Below are positions 21,780 to 33,007 of a stretch of DNA of 64,000 bases, piece by piece. Under the pieces are notes generated by a model that was not told the origin of the DNA, searched no databases, and worked only from the letters and a program-made list of their open reading frames with translations. Made by a program: the position numbers and the translations under genes. Where the stretch lies: assembly GCF_040869045.1 (NCBI RefSeq), contig NC_090320.1, positions 252,340,978 through 252,404,977 of the forward strand. The letters are read 5' to 3'. The first letter of the stretch is position 1; every line of letters begins with the position of its first letter. The DNA comes from Eurosta solidaginis (Eukaryota > Arthropoda > Insecta > Diptera > Tephritidae).

Positions 21780-23289
21780 ATGGACCCGGAAAATAGAGAT
21801 TTTGATATATTTGTATGCCAAAGCAAGGAATTAGAGGAAGACGAGAAACTGCTATTGTTGCTGAAGGAATGGGATTTGGAAAAAATGTACCTTATACTAA
21901 GACGTAAGTATATATTCATCGAGTTAATACTACAAAAATATTGGATTAATATCAATCTTATGGTGAAATGTAAGGTTGATTTGAATTCAGTACTTGCGGG
22001 GATAATATTGCACCAGCAATATATGTATGCCTACATACATACGCACATATGTATGCATGTGCATATGTACATAAGGTCAATAATACCTTTCCTTTTATTT
22101 TAATGCACTTATTTTTAAATATACAGATGCCAGCGTTGGAATTGAAGAATTATGATATCTCACTGAAACGGACCTTTGTCAAATATTTCCTTCCGTAGAA
22201 GTAGTGGGCACTAAAGCAAAATTGCGTGAAAAAATTAAATTGTGGAAAAAGGACGAGGTAATAGTTATATGATATTTACATATGTATATATTAACAAATT
22301 TGATATTCACACATCTTAATTATTAGTTTGGTGAAGGTGAAAATCTGACGGCAGCGCTCCAAAAAGTGAATGAGTGGTTAAAGCATAACGATAGACATCA
22401 ATCTTCTACTTCGCCTTCTATTGAGACACCGCGTTCACAGTGTTAATTTGAAGTAAGTATATGTGTCACCGTGTATTTTTGATATTTGTATATAATATAT
22501 GTCGTTATATAACTTATCCTTGTAGTGTGATATTCAAACCATCTTAGTACATTACCCTCGAGGAAAAGATTCCCTGGAGTATTATGAAGACCAAAAAACG
22601 CTCACACCTTACCATAAGCAAAGCATAGCAAACTGTGCTATTGACCACTACTTGGCATCCAGAAAGAAGCTGTCATTGAACGATTTGGACAAAATTGCTG
22701 ACAGTATATGCAAATACTTTCCTGGAGATCGTTCAGTAAGTATTCGGATGAATATTTTATGTGCATGGGTTGGAGCATAATCACCACTTTAAACACAGCA
22801 CTGTTCATAAAAATAGTAGCCGAATTTGATGCGGATCTCTTTGGCCTGTTTATTCATCGCTGAATTTAGTTTTTAAATTTTTAATTAAATTATTAAAGAA
22901 GGGAATAACTTCTATAAATAAGTGCTCGTAAAACTTTCCAAATAAAACTTAACGTGTATGAACAGTGCCCACGGAAGGTGCATTCTTAATTGCTAAACTA
23001 CCCGATTTTCTACCTGCAGGCAACTCATTTTGGTCGCCGTGGAGATTTTAAAAGACACTGTGGTAAATTATATAATCGGTATTTTAATAGTCGAAAAGGA
23101 AAAACTTTTTCTTCGTGTTCAAACACACAAAGAGGCGATAATACAATATGCGAAAATACTGAAGTGGACGAAATTTTATCAAAAAAGCTACAAATATGGT
23201 TAAAATATAACGGCAACCCACTAGAAGAAATTGAGGATAAGTGGAAAATACACATCCTTATAGAAAACTCAGTCTCAAGAACTCATTGA
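21780..23289 (+). pseudogene. SAM-domain (SAMD3-like) gene, five exons, two in-frame stops
   Basis: Exons 21780-21903, 22127-22257, 22327-22452, 22526-22735 and 23020-23289 join with GT-AG introns (GTAAGT donors at exons 1, 3 and 4) and consistent phases, giving 287 codons. Exons 1-2 form a SAM-like fold: LLKEWDLEKMYLILRR, then YLTETDLCQIFPS and KLREKIKLWKK. Exons 4-5 carry DIQTILVHYPRGK, LTPYHKQSIANCAIDHYL and FKRHCGKLYNRYF, matching what I recall of the uncharacterised proteins annotated SAMD3-like, expanded in insects and fish. Defects: TGA at 22153 inside the SAM domain and TAA at 22444 near the end of exon 3. After the TGA at 23287, the family C-terminus (FMNEWPLYKHY) continues in another frame to 23372. 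Function unknown. Probably a decayed duplicate. An RNA-level oddity is possible but less likely. Confidence 0.7.
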
Positions 23290-23372
23290 AAAGAGGAGAA
23301 ACTATATCCTCATTTATGAACGAATGGCCCTTGTACAAACATTACGTTCTTGGACCAAAGCTTGTAATTTAA

Positions 23373-24035
23373 AATTTTTTTTTATATTTCAATAATACTT
23401 CCAATGGTGGTCAACAAAATATAACCAAGATGTAAATATTATACGATTTTACTACTTAAATATGTCTTTAGTTTGTTTACTATCGACATCTTTATGTCAA
23501 TAACAATGGGTATAATTTGATAATAATTTTTGTTTCTAATTTGTTGGCCACCAGCGTATGGATGTTTGTGGTGACAACGACTTAGCAAATGAATCACATT
23601 CATTTAATTTCTGCAATTTTTTTTTAAATCGCTACTATCTTCAGTAAGAGTTCTTGCGAGATTGCAAACAAAAGAAACAAAATTTATGAAAGTCGCCTCT
23701 TCGCTAAGTCGACGCACATAGTTATTGTTTCTGACTACAGACATGTTAATAAATACATCACAGCTGTCGTGTTAGTTTGTAGTTGATATTTTTTACATGT
23801 ACTTATTTTTTATAAAATTGTCGAATTTGAATTTATTAAAAGCTAAACACAATTAAGAAAAAAGTACCGACTACCGATTAACGAACTAACAGACATGTGT
23901 AAATACCCTGAATATTTTTATGCACATTTTATCAATGTTTCAGATCAATTGCAACTTTGAAATACTCTATCCTAAGAAAAGAACACATTTATTGACAAAA
24001 TGGAATGATTTCAAATATGAAATAAAAGATATAAG
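23373..24035. other. No supported gene
   Basis: AT-rich sequence downstream of the SAM-domain gene. I found no matching 3' inverted terminus that would make the gene part of a defined transposon. Confidence 0.45.
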
Positions 24036-24039
24036 ATAC

Positions 24040-25200
24040 CAGAAGTAGTAAGTAGCAAAAACAAGTAATAACAAGTAAGGACGCGGTTGTCTTCGGCTGT
24101 ACCGAAGACTTCGTACCTTTCTTGAATGGGGCTGAATAATAATCTTATCCCATTCGCAATCTCCAAATAATGCGCTGTATAAGATAAGAAATATATAGTG
24201 AACAAATGTACATACCTACAATATATATAAAAAAATGGCAAAAAATCCCTTATCTGAACGATCGGTTGTATGGGTTATATATTATATATAACTCCGATCG
24301 AAATGATTTTTACAGGAAATCTTCCACGATTTATTAGAATAAATATCACCAAGTTCAACATTTTTATATTGTAATTAAGGGAGAAATGGCTAAAAATGTT
24401 TCTATCTGAACGGTCGGTTGTATGTTATATATATTATATATAGCTCCGATCGAAATGATTTTTTCAAGAAATCTTCTATGATATATTAGAATAAATATTG
24501 CCAAATTTTTTGTTTTTATTTTGGAAATTAAGGGAGAAATTGCCAAAAATCTTTCTATCTGAACGATCGGTTGTATGGGATATATACTATATATAACTCC
24601 GATCAAAGTGATTTTTTCAGAAAATCTTCTATGATATATTGAAATATATATCACCGAGTTTCACGTTTATACTTTCTAAATTAAGGGAGAAATGGCCAAA
24701 AATCTTTCCATCTGAACGATCGGTTGTATGGTATATAACTGTATATAGTTTCGATTAAAGTGATTTTTTCAGGATATCTTTTATGATATATCAGAATAAA
24801 TATCACCAAGTTTGTCGTTTATACTTTCTAAATTGCGACAGGAATGACCAAATTCGTCTTATCTGAACGATAGTTTGTATGGGAGATATATGTTATAGTG
24901 GTCCGATCCTACCGGATCCGACAAATGTCTAATATAATACAAAAATACATCCTTGTGCCAAATTTCATTGAGATATCTCGAAATTTGAGGTACTAGTTTA
25001 CGTTCAAACAGACAGACGGACGGACAGACGGACGGGCAGAGGGACGGACAGACGGACATGGCTATATCAACTCAGTTCGTCGCCCTGATCAATTCGGTAT
25101 ACTTAATGGCGAGTCTTTCTTCTATATTTCTCAACGTTACAAACATCGGACCAAAGTTAATATACTATTTCATGTTCATGAAAGGTATAAAAAACAATTT
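24040..25200 (+). mobile_element. mini-me/DINE-1-like element with 152-bp tandem units
   Basis: Starts AACAAGTAAGGA followed by a palindromic CTTCGGCTGTACCGAAG, and ends GAAAGGTATAAAAAAC. Near the 3' side it has CAAATTTCATTGAGATATCTC, a GACGGACAGACGGACGG tract (the (GTCY)n microsatellite on the other strand) and a conserved ACATGGCTATATCAACTC core. That combination, a short core next to a (GTCY)n tract, is what I recall of Drosophila mini-me/DINE-1 elements. The centre is a five-fold tandem repeat. No coding capacity; presumably mobilised in trans. Confidence 0.6.
24240..24890. repeat. Five tandem units of about 152 bp
   Basis: TCTGAACGATCGG (or one-base variants) recurs at 24253, 24404, 24558, 24711 and 24862, spacings 151-154. 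Each unit also has GTATGG, a TATATA stretch, TCCGATC, GATTTTT and AATTAAGGGAGAAATGGC. The repeat is internal to the mini-me-like element. Confidence 0.85.
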
Positions 25201-26590
25201 GCAAGTAACGCGTTGAATGTCTGAAACCAGTTCTCTTCACGTATGAAATTGAATTTTTTGTCCCCTTCTGTTTGAATCAAAAATTTCGCTATTAGTGTGT
25301 ATTTGCAAATACAAAAGCTTGATGAATGCACATCGTTTTAAGCTTAAAATGCTTGCTGGAAAGTGAGGTTATTGCATAGCTTTCAAACGAACGCAAAACT
25401 TTAGCACACAAAAACAATTTGTACAAGTGTCTGCATATGCACAAACACGCATACATATATAATTTCTCCAGAAAAGCTTCATTGTGTGTTCAGCTGAGGT
25501 GAAAATATGTGAAGACTTGATGAGCAAATAATACTTAATATTTAGAAATTCATTCAACCCGTACGACTAGGTACACACATTCATACTCGTATGTATATGA
25601 AGTTGTGTACGTTCGTATGGACCTGCAAGAGCAAAAGCATTTAACATATATGTATGCCTCTGTATGCATTTGTAGCGTATGTTCATAAAATGGTTATTTT
25701 TGTATAGCGTAGCATATGAAATGAGTTCGAGAGTACTTGTGAAACTTTTGAAATTTGTAAATATTTTTTAACTTTGTTTGTTTTTAATGTTTTTTGCATT
25801 TTGTATAAATATGCATTCACATATTTGCATTTGTGCTTATGATTTGAATGTGTATGAGAATTTATGACGTAAAAGTTTGGTTGGTATTTACACAACTGCC
25901 AAGGTAACTTTTAGGCCATAAAGTATACAATTTAAAAACTAATTCGGCTAGCACTTAGTATGCTGCAGCCAACTTATGTTGTATGTTCATATATTTGTAT
26001 AAGTATGTTTTTTTTTTTATTACGTACATCTCCAAATTCCAATTTAAAATGGTTGTTGTTATTTTTGTTAGTGAACTTGACGTGATTGGATATACGTGCG
26101 CTTAAGAATATGCTTTAGAAAGAAGTTTAAAATTTAGGTTTTTTTCTATTTAGTGATATAATATTTAAGAACCAGCTGCCGATATTGAAAGCGTAATTGA
26201 ATACAAATTACGTGGAATTGATAAAGACGGTCACAAAATTTTGGTTCGTTATAGTACACTCCTACTATGGCTGGAGGAGGCTGATGTTAATTTCGAATAA
26301 GTCTTTCGATTGTACAGCATCACTCAGTTTCAAGTATTTTCTCCTTGCCCTTGCAAAAGACGCATCAAAACTTTTTCTTTGGAAAAAGAAGATCGACTCA
26401 GTAAAAATAAAGGTGCAGAATGTATTGCTACTACCAAGCAGGAACCTTACATTTCAATCACGAACTTAGTCCGAAGTGGCACCTGCTAAAGCTGAGATAG
26501 TTCACGGTTTTAAATGATTACTAATTTATAAATGATTACAAATTCAAAAATAAGGAAAGATAAGAAAAAAAGCATTGTTTTCACAAGCGA
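25201..26590. other. 1.4 kb without a supported gene
   Basis: AT-rich, with many ATGTATGTAT-type short repeats as is common in fly intergenic DNA. No domain or terminus seen. Confidence 0.5.
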
Positions 26591-26599
26591 GGAAGATGA

Positions 26600-27500
26600 A
26601 ATCGCAGATTATCGATGATATGGACGCTTGGGTACAGTGGTCGACCCAACAATTCTAAACTTTGCAACCGCATCGGAGTGGAAGAAGCCCGGATGCAGGA
26701 GACAGGATGCAGTAGTCAGCTAAACCCGGCAAACCTGCTTCTAAGAGACAGAAGGGGGAAGGCAAACACCTTAGTCCCAGAAAAAGGAGCAATCTAGTCT
26801 GAATACAAAGCAGAGCGAAGTCTAATTACCACGTAGCTGCAATTCAGAAAGGGGGGGGGGGGGGATATAAAGCATTAAAAGTACAGACGAAAAGGTCAAT
26901 AAGCTAAAGAAGGTAACGGGAAGACTCAAGCTTACTTGGTGATACAAAAAGGAGCTAACGCTGAAACTCCGGGTTTCGTCGAAAAGAAGATGAACTAAGT
27001 TGCGAGCAGTCCCTAACTGTGGCGCTAGTAGATTGCAGCAAACCTAAAGGGCAGATGTGTACCAAAAGTTGGAGATCCGTGTAAGGGAAGCTGATTAATA
27101 TTTTGATCAAAATGATGCATGACGAACCAAATAAAGCGCTACCAGCCTTCGAAGCGGCTGGATGGTACAACGGAGTTAAACTCATGATCTGCATCAATAA
27201 CACTACTTTGGAATGACTGCAGAGAGTTGCTCTATATCTTCAAAAAAAAAGAAGCTGCACGGTTGACGGTGCTGGATAGAGCATTGATACTCACCATCCA
27301 TGGTTTGAGTATCACGTATGGTGGAGTCGGACGATACGGCAAACATGCTTTGGCTTCAAAATTCGGATACAGCAACACAGGATTGGAGGGGCTTCATGTA
27401 TCTCATTCCATCCTCAAAAGTTTATAAGGAATCGATGAATGTGTTGCACTCACAGCTGGTGATAATCTACTAAACCGCTAGCAGTATTTGTATGTGCTTA
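26600..27500 (+). pseudogene. Relic of a DUF4780 (gag-like) protein gene
   Basis: In one plus-strand frame (26999-27240) I read SLTVALVDCSKPKGQMCTKS, a stop, LINILIKMMHDEPNKALPAF, EAAGWYNGVKLMICIN and a second stop. This pattern (VALVD..P.GQM, later GGWYNGVK) is the DUF4780 domain found in large transposon-associated protein families of fruit flies. Flanking sequence shows coding-like character in several frames but I recognise no further domain. A run of 14 G lies at 26851-26864. The gene is broken by stops and probably frameshifts; limits are approximate. Confidence 0.55.
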
Positions 27501-27939
27501 AGAAAGAGGAGTCTTAAGGATAAAAGGTGCAATGCGCTAAATGTTTGAGAGGTAGAAAAAGACCTCAGGAACTTGAAAGGTGGAAGTGTTCGAAGCGGAC
27601 AATGAGCTCATTGGTGCTGCCAATCTTAACAATAACCACAATATGTTTAAAGCAGGGTAGGTAGAAAGAAATCACGGGAATCTGGAAGTAGCAGAGGAAA
27701 TGCTAAAAGTGTTGGCTTAATTTCGGATAAATAAGTGTTTAACCTATGAGAGTATCAATATTGAAGCTGAGACAGATTGACGCGCGACTCTATGGAAAGT
27801 GTGCTTTCCTATACTGCATGTTTATAAGAATCAACCAACGGTATGTAGATGAGACTGAGAAATTCTCAGGTTCGTTAGACTAAACGGCTTAGTTCTTGAA
27901 TGCCAAATCCCCGCATAGAATACCAATATGTGGTTCCTC

Positions 27940-28270
27940 ATTTCAGTGTAACCCTACAAAATTTCTTGAGAAATATGGTTGATGTTGTTTTGCAAGGCTG
28001 CTTCCCCCCATCCAATAGTTGCGATTGTCATCAATAGCTTCTAACGAGATCAGGGGATACTTGTTGTTTGAACAGGTGTGGACCAAAGGTATTAGAAATT
28101 TCGGTTCCACATTGCAATTGAAAAAACGGTTGGTGTCATGTGGGCACTCGTTACAATGAGGAAATTTATTGGGTATATTTGGGTTGGACTGCAAGTTCAG
28201 CATATTTGTCTTAAAGAACGGTCTTCACCAGCCAATCGCTTGAATAGTAGTCCCACGAGCTTTTGTATAT
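27940..28270 (-). pseudogene. LINE C-terminal fragment (CCHC-like end), Jockey-type
   Basis: The minus strand reads LNLQSNPNIPNKFPHC, NECPHDTNRFFNCNVEP and then a decayed tail. This is the C-terminal cysteine/histidine motif (C-x2-C, H, C) at the end of the same LINE family whose intact C-terminus is at 39343-39594 on the plus strand. Upstream RT and RNase H are absent, so the copy is a 5'-truncated and decayed fragment. Confidence 0.65.
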
Positions 28271-28694
28271 GTAGGTATTTTTTATTTCCTTTCTTCATTC
28301 GGCTGATTTCCTTAGTGTCGAGTTTCGCCAGCGCTGACAAGGAAGGTTTCTTAAGCTCCTAGGAACAGGCCCTCTTCAATCAGTTTTTTGGGATGATCAG
28401 ATTTCTGAGTATTCAGAAGAAACTGTTTGTCCCACATTTTATTTTTCTTAGTTACATTATCAGACGTAATGTTGCACTTAAAAGGAGGATTCATAAGCCG
28501 AGTAAATCATTCATCAGATCTTTGGTGTTTCTACAAGAAACGTAAATATTATTTTTGGAACGAATGCCTATGAGATATCTCTGTAAAACACCGACGTTTG
28601 AGATTTGTAACACTCAAAATTGGTAGATAGTTTCAATATGATTTTTTAAATGTAATTGGCATATAAAAATTAAAAACAAAACTACAGCTACTCC
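28271..28694. other. No supported gene; intron side of the minus-strand exon
   Basis: If the exon at 28701-29129 is real, this region is the start of its downstream intron. I see no following exon that I can defend. Confidence 0.4.
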
Positions 28695-28700
28695 ACTCAC

Positions 28701-28782
28701 CTCGAATTTGTGAAACCCCAATTCCAAATCATACGCATCCAACTGTTCACTATGTCTACGCCGATGTCGTATGCCATCGCCA

Positions 28783-28813
<31 letters not shown>

Positions 28814-29129
28814 ACGCTGCCATTGCTTCGACCAACGCATTTTCAGTGCCTGTCGTATATATCCCCATTCCCGTTGCACCATCATCGAAGATGCCTTTCC
28901 CACTAACAACACTACAACCAATGTCATTATCACCATCATCTGCTCCACTACCATCGCTACTGCCACCACCACCGCAACCATTGTTACCGCTAGCATTAAT
29001 GTCATCATCATCACATGCGACGTATTTATCGCGATCACGTTGTCCACGCGATTTTTGTAATACCGATTTTCTGCAACGTGTACCACAAGCGATTGCCGAT
29101 ATTTTACTAGCATAATAGTACATAGCCAT
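28701..29129 (-). CDS. Probable first coding exon of a host gene, product unrecognised
   Basis: Minus strand: 143 codons from an ATG with a fair context (CACATGG), preceded immediately by an in-frame TGA, and ending exactly at a consensus splice donor (GAG/GTGAGT, donor 28700-28695) in phase 0. The protein starts MAMYYYASKISAIAC, is basic around residues 17-36, has an Asp run (40-43), a Gly/Ser/Asp-rich stretch (45-70), an Ala run (105-112) followed by Thr, and ends RHRRRHSEQLDAYDLELGF. Homopolymeric tracts of this kind are typical of large fly regulatory genes. I do not recognise the protein. The rest of the gene would lie to the left, inside or beyond this window. Alternative: a chance ORF over trinucleotide repeats. 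Confidence 0.5.
28782..28815. repeat. (CGT)n/(CGC)n trinucleotide tract
   Basis: A GTC/GCC trinucleotide run coding for the Ala/Thr stretch of the minus-strand exon. It also generates spurious Arg- and Ala-rich ORFs on the plus strand. Confidence 0.8.
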
Positions 29130-29592
29130 GTGTCACGTTTCGATTAAGGTCCGGACGTATTGGCCGGACATTTGTATTTACTGGCGTAATAATGGTTGTG
29201 CTATGCGACATGTGCGTTGAAAGTGGGTGGATACCATGCTGGATTCAATTTGTACGAATTATTTATATATTATAGATGTCTTATCATTTGGAATTTTTTT
29301 ATCGTCTGGGCTTACGCCACTGTATTGTTTTATCTAGCGATATTGCTGATTATTTTAATGATAATTAATATTGATTCTCATCATACTGTTTTAAGTTTAT
29401 TATTTTAACAGCAACAGGATATTGTAGGAATCACACTCTCTTCATTTATCATTAATGCAAAATTGCCGAAAGGTGATTACAGAATTGTCTTAGGTCACCT
29501 GAAATAGAAATAAAAAGATGTTGTTAATTTAGAATATTTTTAAAGAAAGTTCAAACATTCCAACAGTATGTTATATATAGAAGGAAAGAGAC
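29130..29592. other. No supported gene; upstream of the minus-strand exon
   Basis: Would contain the 5' UTR or an upstream intron of the candidate host gene. I cannot identify a promoter. Confidence 0.4.
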
Positions 29593-29594
29593 AT

Positions 29595-30096
29595 ACTACA
29601 CGAAAGGTATTATAACTAATTCTGGGGACTTCTGATATTATGCACCTTCTGCTAACGTTCGAATCATAAACTGTTGAATAAATCACTCCGATTTTCAGTA
29701 TTGCACTTGTCTTTATTTAGTTTACTTTGCGAGTACTTCAAAATTACACTTCACTTCACAATTAATGGCGTATTTAAATCAAAATGATTAGTCATTCCTC
29801 AGCTTTCGCTGCTTTTATACTCTCTGTTGCCTCGTCCGAATATTTCTACTAACGTTTAGTAATTTCGCGAACAGTTGTATCTCGTGCTTGGTTACCAGCT
29901 ATATATATGTATATTTGTAGTTTATCCTTTTCAGCTACCCATATGCGTGTGTATGCGTGAGTAGCTACTTCGGCTGATGACTACATGTGTGTGTGTGAGA
30001 TATCTCTTCGTTGCCTTGTATATAAGTGTCGCTGCTAGCTGTGTTTTGTTGTTGGGATTATTTAATAACAGCATAGTGATGTCAACATTCGCCACA
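29595..30096 (-). mobile_element. Solo LTR, copy 2 (gypsy-like)
   Basis: Read on the minus strand it begins TGTGGCGAATGTTGACATC, contains GAGAGTATAAAAGCAGCG (TATA box region), TAAATAAAGAC (polyadenylation-type signal) and GTGATTTATTCAACAG, then GATTCGAACGTTAGCAGAAGG. These blocks are shared with copies at 15.0 and 60.9 kb. It is the best preserved promoter region of the three. The right-hand edge on the plus strand is clear (CGCCACA); the left edge is blurred. Confidence 0.65.
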
Positions 30097-31261
30097 TTAT
30101 CATGAATGAATCCCTATAGAAAGGGATGTACGTAGATATGCAGCCTATGGACTGCGTCGATTTTATTTGTTCCCGAAAAGTATATATGAATTCGTCTAAT
30201 AATTTTTTTATTTATATTTTCTTTAATTTATGCAAACCAATGTCGAAAATGTTTTTGCAAGAAATATAAAACCTTTCACTTTGAGTTTTTCAGAACGTTC
30301 TCGAGTATGTAGTCTAGTAAATTTTAGTTAACGGATGAGTCATGATGAAATAAGCCAAACAGGTGAAGTCAATATTACAAAACGGAATCTCGTTTGACAA
30401 TATTCGCCCTCATTAATTAAAATGTTGCTTCTTGTCGTACTTATATGCAGCATAGGTTTCTTCAGTTTCATAAGAAAGTAAAACATTAATGCCTTTCTTA
30501 AGTTGAAGTAATGTGCATAACGCTTGCGATCTGTATTTACTTTGTGGGCGAGGAAATTTTTTTTTTCTGAGTGGAAATTAAAAAGTTTCAGACAACGAAA
30601 CTGAATGGCTGGATCTTAAGAGTATCACATTGTACACCACTAAGGAATATGGAAACAGACTTTCGATGTCACTGAGATGATTGACGATCCATAATAATAT
30701 CTCTATTTGCGGATGAGTATCTCGAAGCCTTGTAAATCGAAAACTTGAGATTGAGCAGAAAAAGGTGGCTGATGCAAAAATATATAGCGACGATGCTTCC
30801 AAAAATTAGTGGCTATTTCACTTCATAACAAAAAAGGAATCTGTGGCTTATAAGAACATTATTTTTAGTAACGCCGATTTACCCAGGAAATGTTTAGATA
30901 GACATGAATTGATCCGAGGCCTATGATCAAAACTAACAAAAATTGTGCTGACTTCCTTTATTCATCCACCTGCCACTCTTATGTCAAACCTTTCTTATTT
31001 CCTCTCCCATATGCATTTTCTAGTTTATCTGTATCAACTATTTCAAATTTCTTAAACTTTTTATTGGTCCGTAAATCGTTTTCCCTTTTTCTCATACTCA
31101 TTACGCTTTTGCTTTTGTCCAAGTCTAACTTTTACTTTTACTCTTAACCTTATACCTATGTTATTTTTACTCCCACAATTCTTGCTTCAACTTCCTCTAC
31201 TTCTCTTTGAAAGAGAAGACCCCACTCAGGATTTCACGTTGTTTGAATTTGTTTCTTTTGT
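30097..31261. other. 1.2 kb without a supported gene
   Basis: AT-rich sequence with several short ORFs and no recognisable domain or repeat. Confidence 0.5.
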
Positions 31262-31646
31262 TTAACCGTCCTGTGCGTAGTTGGATACCCGTGCACCTTT
31301 TGCATATTCAAAAGCCACTTTTAAATAATCTACAAATAGAAACGAGTTATAATTTTGTGGCATCGTATGAGAATAAGTTTTCTACAAAAAGGAGAGACAA
31401 TTTTTTTTTTAAATATAATTTCATAAAAATGATTTTTTCAATAAATTATTTTTTTATTACTAAAATTTGTTTTTTAAACGGTTTTATTTAGCTTGAGTTG
31501 ACAGACCGCATGGCCGCATTCACGGCTGCACGGCCGTTGTGAACAAATCTTGTAATTGAAATTTAAGTAACTTCCCGATAAGCTACAAGCATGAAACTTG
31601 CAATATAGTTCAGAACCCGATGACAATGCGATAATAAGAAAAAAAG

Positions 31647-32240
31647 CGCCGCTAGGTGGCGCATGGATCGAGATATTCGCAAAAATCGTATATGTGGACC
31701 GCTTTGGCTCATATTTGGATCACTTAATACATACAAGAATAGAAATCGACCTGTGAAAAAAAAATCGCCGCTAGGTGGCGCATGGATCGAGATATTCACA
31801 AAAATCGTATTTGTGGCCCGATTTGGCTCATATTTGGAACACAAAATACATACATGAAGAGAAAGAGACCTATGAAAAAAATCGCCGCTAGGTGGCGCAT
31901 GGATCGAGATATTCGCAAAAATCGCATTTGTAGACCGATTTGGCTCATATTTGGAACACATAATACATACAAGAATAGAAATCGACCTGTGGAAAAAAAT
32001 CGCCGCTATGCGGCGCATGTATCGAGACATTCACAAAAATCGTATTTGTGGCCCGATATGGCTCATATTTGGAACACTTAATACATACAAGAATTGAAAG
32101 CGACCTATCAAAAAAAAAAATCGCCGCTATGTGGCGGAAGGATCGAGATATTCACAAAAATCATATTTGTGTTCCGATTTTGCCCATATTTGGAACACAT
32201 AATACATAGATACATGAATAGAAAGCGACCTATGATGCCC
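31647..32240. repeat. Five tandem units of about 118 bp
   Basis: CGCCGCTAGG/CGCCGCTATG starts units at 31647, 31766, 31883, 32001 and 32122 (spacings 117-121), with a partial sixth after 32233. Each unit has GATCGAGATATTC, AAAAATCGTATTTGTGG and CGATTTGGCTCATATTTGG. Confidence 0.9.
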
Positions 32241-32480
32241 GATTTGGCTCATATTTGGAACAAATATTGCATACAGTCCGGTAGAAGTGACATTAAAATG
32301 TTTTGGAGTTGGAGGAGGGACAAGCAGACGTGGCGCAGAGTCGAGTAAAGTCTTTGGAAGGATTATGTATTCAGGACTTAGGTTGTAACAAATTGTCAGG
32401 AAAGAGTCCTTGTAATAATGAGCCACTAAATGAACTAAATAGAATGAGAAATAACAGGCAATTAAATAAAGACTAAAAAC

Positions 32481-32911
32481 TTGAAAATAAAATAATAAAC
32501 AAAATTTTTTTAAGTTAAACGGTTTTATTGAAAACAATACTTACATGAAGTAATAATAATACGAAAAGCTAGAAAATAATTAGGTAGGTCCTAGGTACTA
32601 GTCATCACACTCCTTATCAATCTATGGCGTTGATCAGACAATTAAATAAAAGCGTTGGACGCGTCATATATCTACTGATAGTCATAAGTAAAACTAACTG
32701 AACCTTAATCAGTCACATTTGTAGAAATTTCACGCGCCCAACGCTTTTATTTAATTGTCTGATCAACACCATAGATTGATAAGGAGTGTGATGACTAGTA
32801 CCTAGGACCTACCTAATTATTTTCTAGCTTTTCGTATTATTATTACTTCATGTAAGTATTGTTTTCAATAAAACCGTTTAACTTAAAAAATTTTTTTAAA
32901 TTATTTTATTT
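32481..32911. repeat. Long inverted repeat (hairpin), arms about 180 bp
   Basis: Arm 32481-32665 and arm 32732-32911 are near-perfect complements (for example AAATAAAAGCGTTGGACGCG and CGCGCCCAACGCTTTTATTT), with a 66-base spacer. The arms include the TTAAACGGTTTTATT terminus, suggesting two element ends joined head to head. Confidence 0.9.
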
Positions 32912-33007
32912 ATTACTAGTTCTCATGGCTGGGATACCCAGGTACAACTAGTAGTTCTCACGTATAAACTGCCTTGTGGCATTGTTATTGATGAAGAGGA
33001 CGGTTAA

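Larger units (their letters stand above)
31474..32911. mobile_element. Fold-back element A with 118-bp tandem units, nested in the MITE
   Basis: Bounded on the left by TTAAACGGTTTTATT and, near the right, by the inverse AATAAAACCGTTTAA. From left to right: a short unique part, five 118-bp tandem units, a unique part with GTCCGGTAGAAGTGACATT, and two long inverted arms (32481-32665 and 32732-32911) around a 66-base loop. A partial relative lies inverted at 46.2-47.0 kb. No transposase ORF; ORFs in the tandem units are artefacts. It resembles fold-back or long-TIR non-autonomous DNA elements; the superfamily is unknown. Confidence 0.7.
31262..33007. mobile_element. piggyBac-like MITE, copy 2, split by an insertion
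   Basis: The left half (31266-31473) and right half (about 32912-33003) match copy 1 at 6.8-7.1 kb in order and orientation: CCGTCCTGTGCGTAG, TTTTGCATATTCAAAAGCCA, then on the far side TACTAGTTCTCATGGCTGG and GAGGACGG. TTAA lies outside both ends. The two halves are separated by about 1.44 kb of unrelated fold-back sequence, so the MITE is the older insertion. Confidence 0.8.

Noticed and set aside
24240..24890. CRISPR array
   Set aside because: Units are contiguous 152-bp repeats without spacers, in a eukaryotic element.
21116..30574. CACTCAGAAAAAAA at 21116 and its inverse TTTTTTTCTGAGTG near 30561 as ends of a 9.5-kb transposon
   Set aside because: The match does not extend beyond the A/T-rich 15-20 bases and unrelated complete elements lie between; probably chance.
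31563..32081. Overlapping ORFs of 64-155 codons on both strands
   Set aside because: They follow the 118-bp tandem units and change frame with unit length; no domain.
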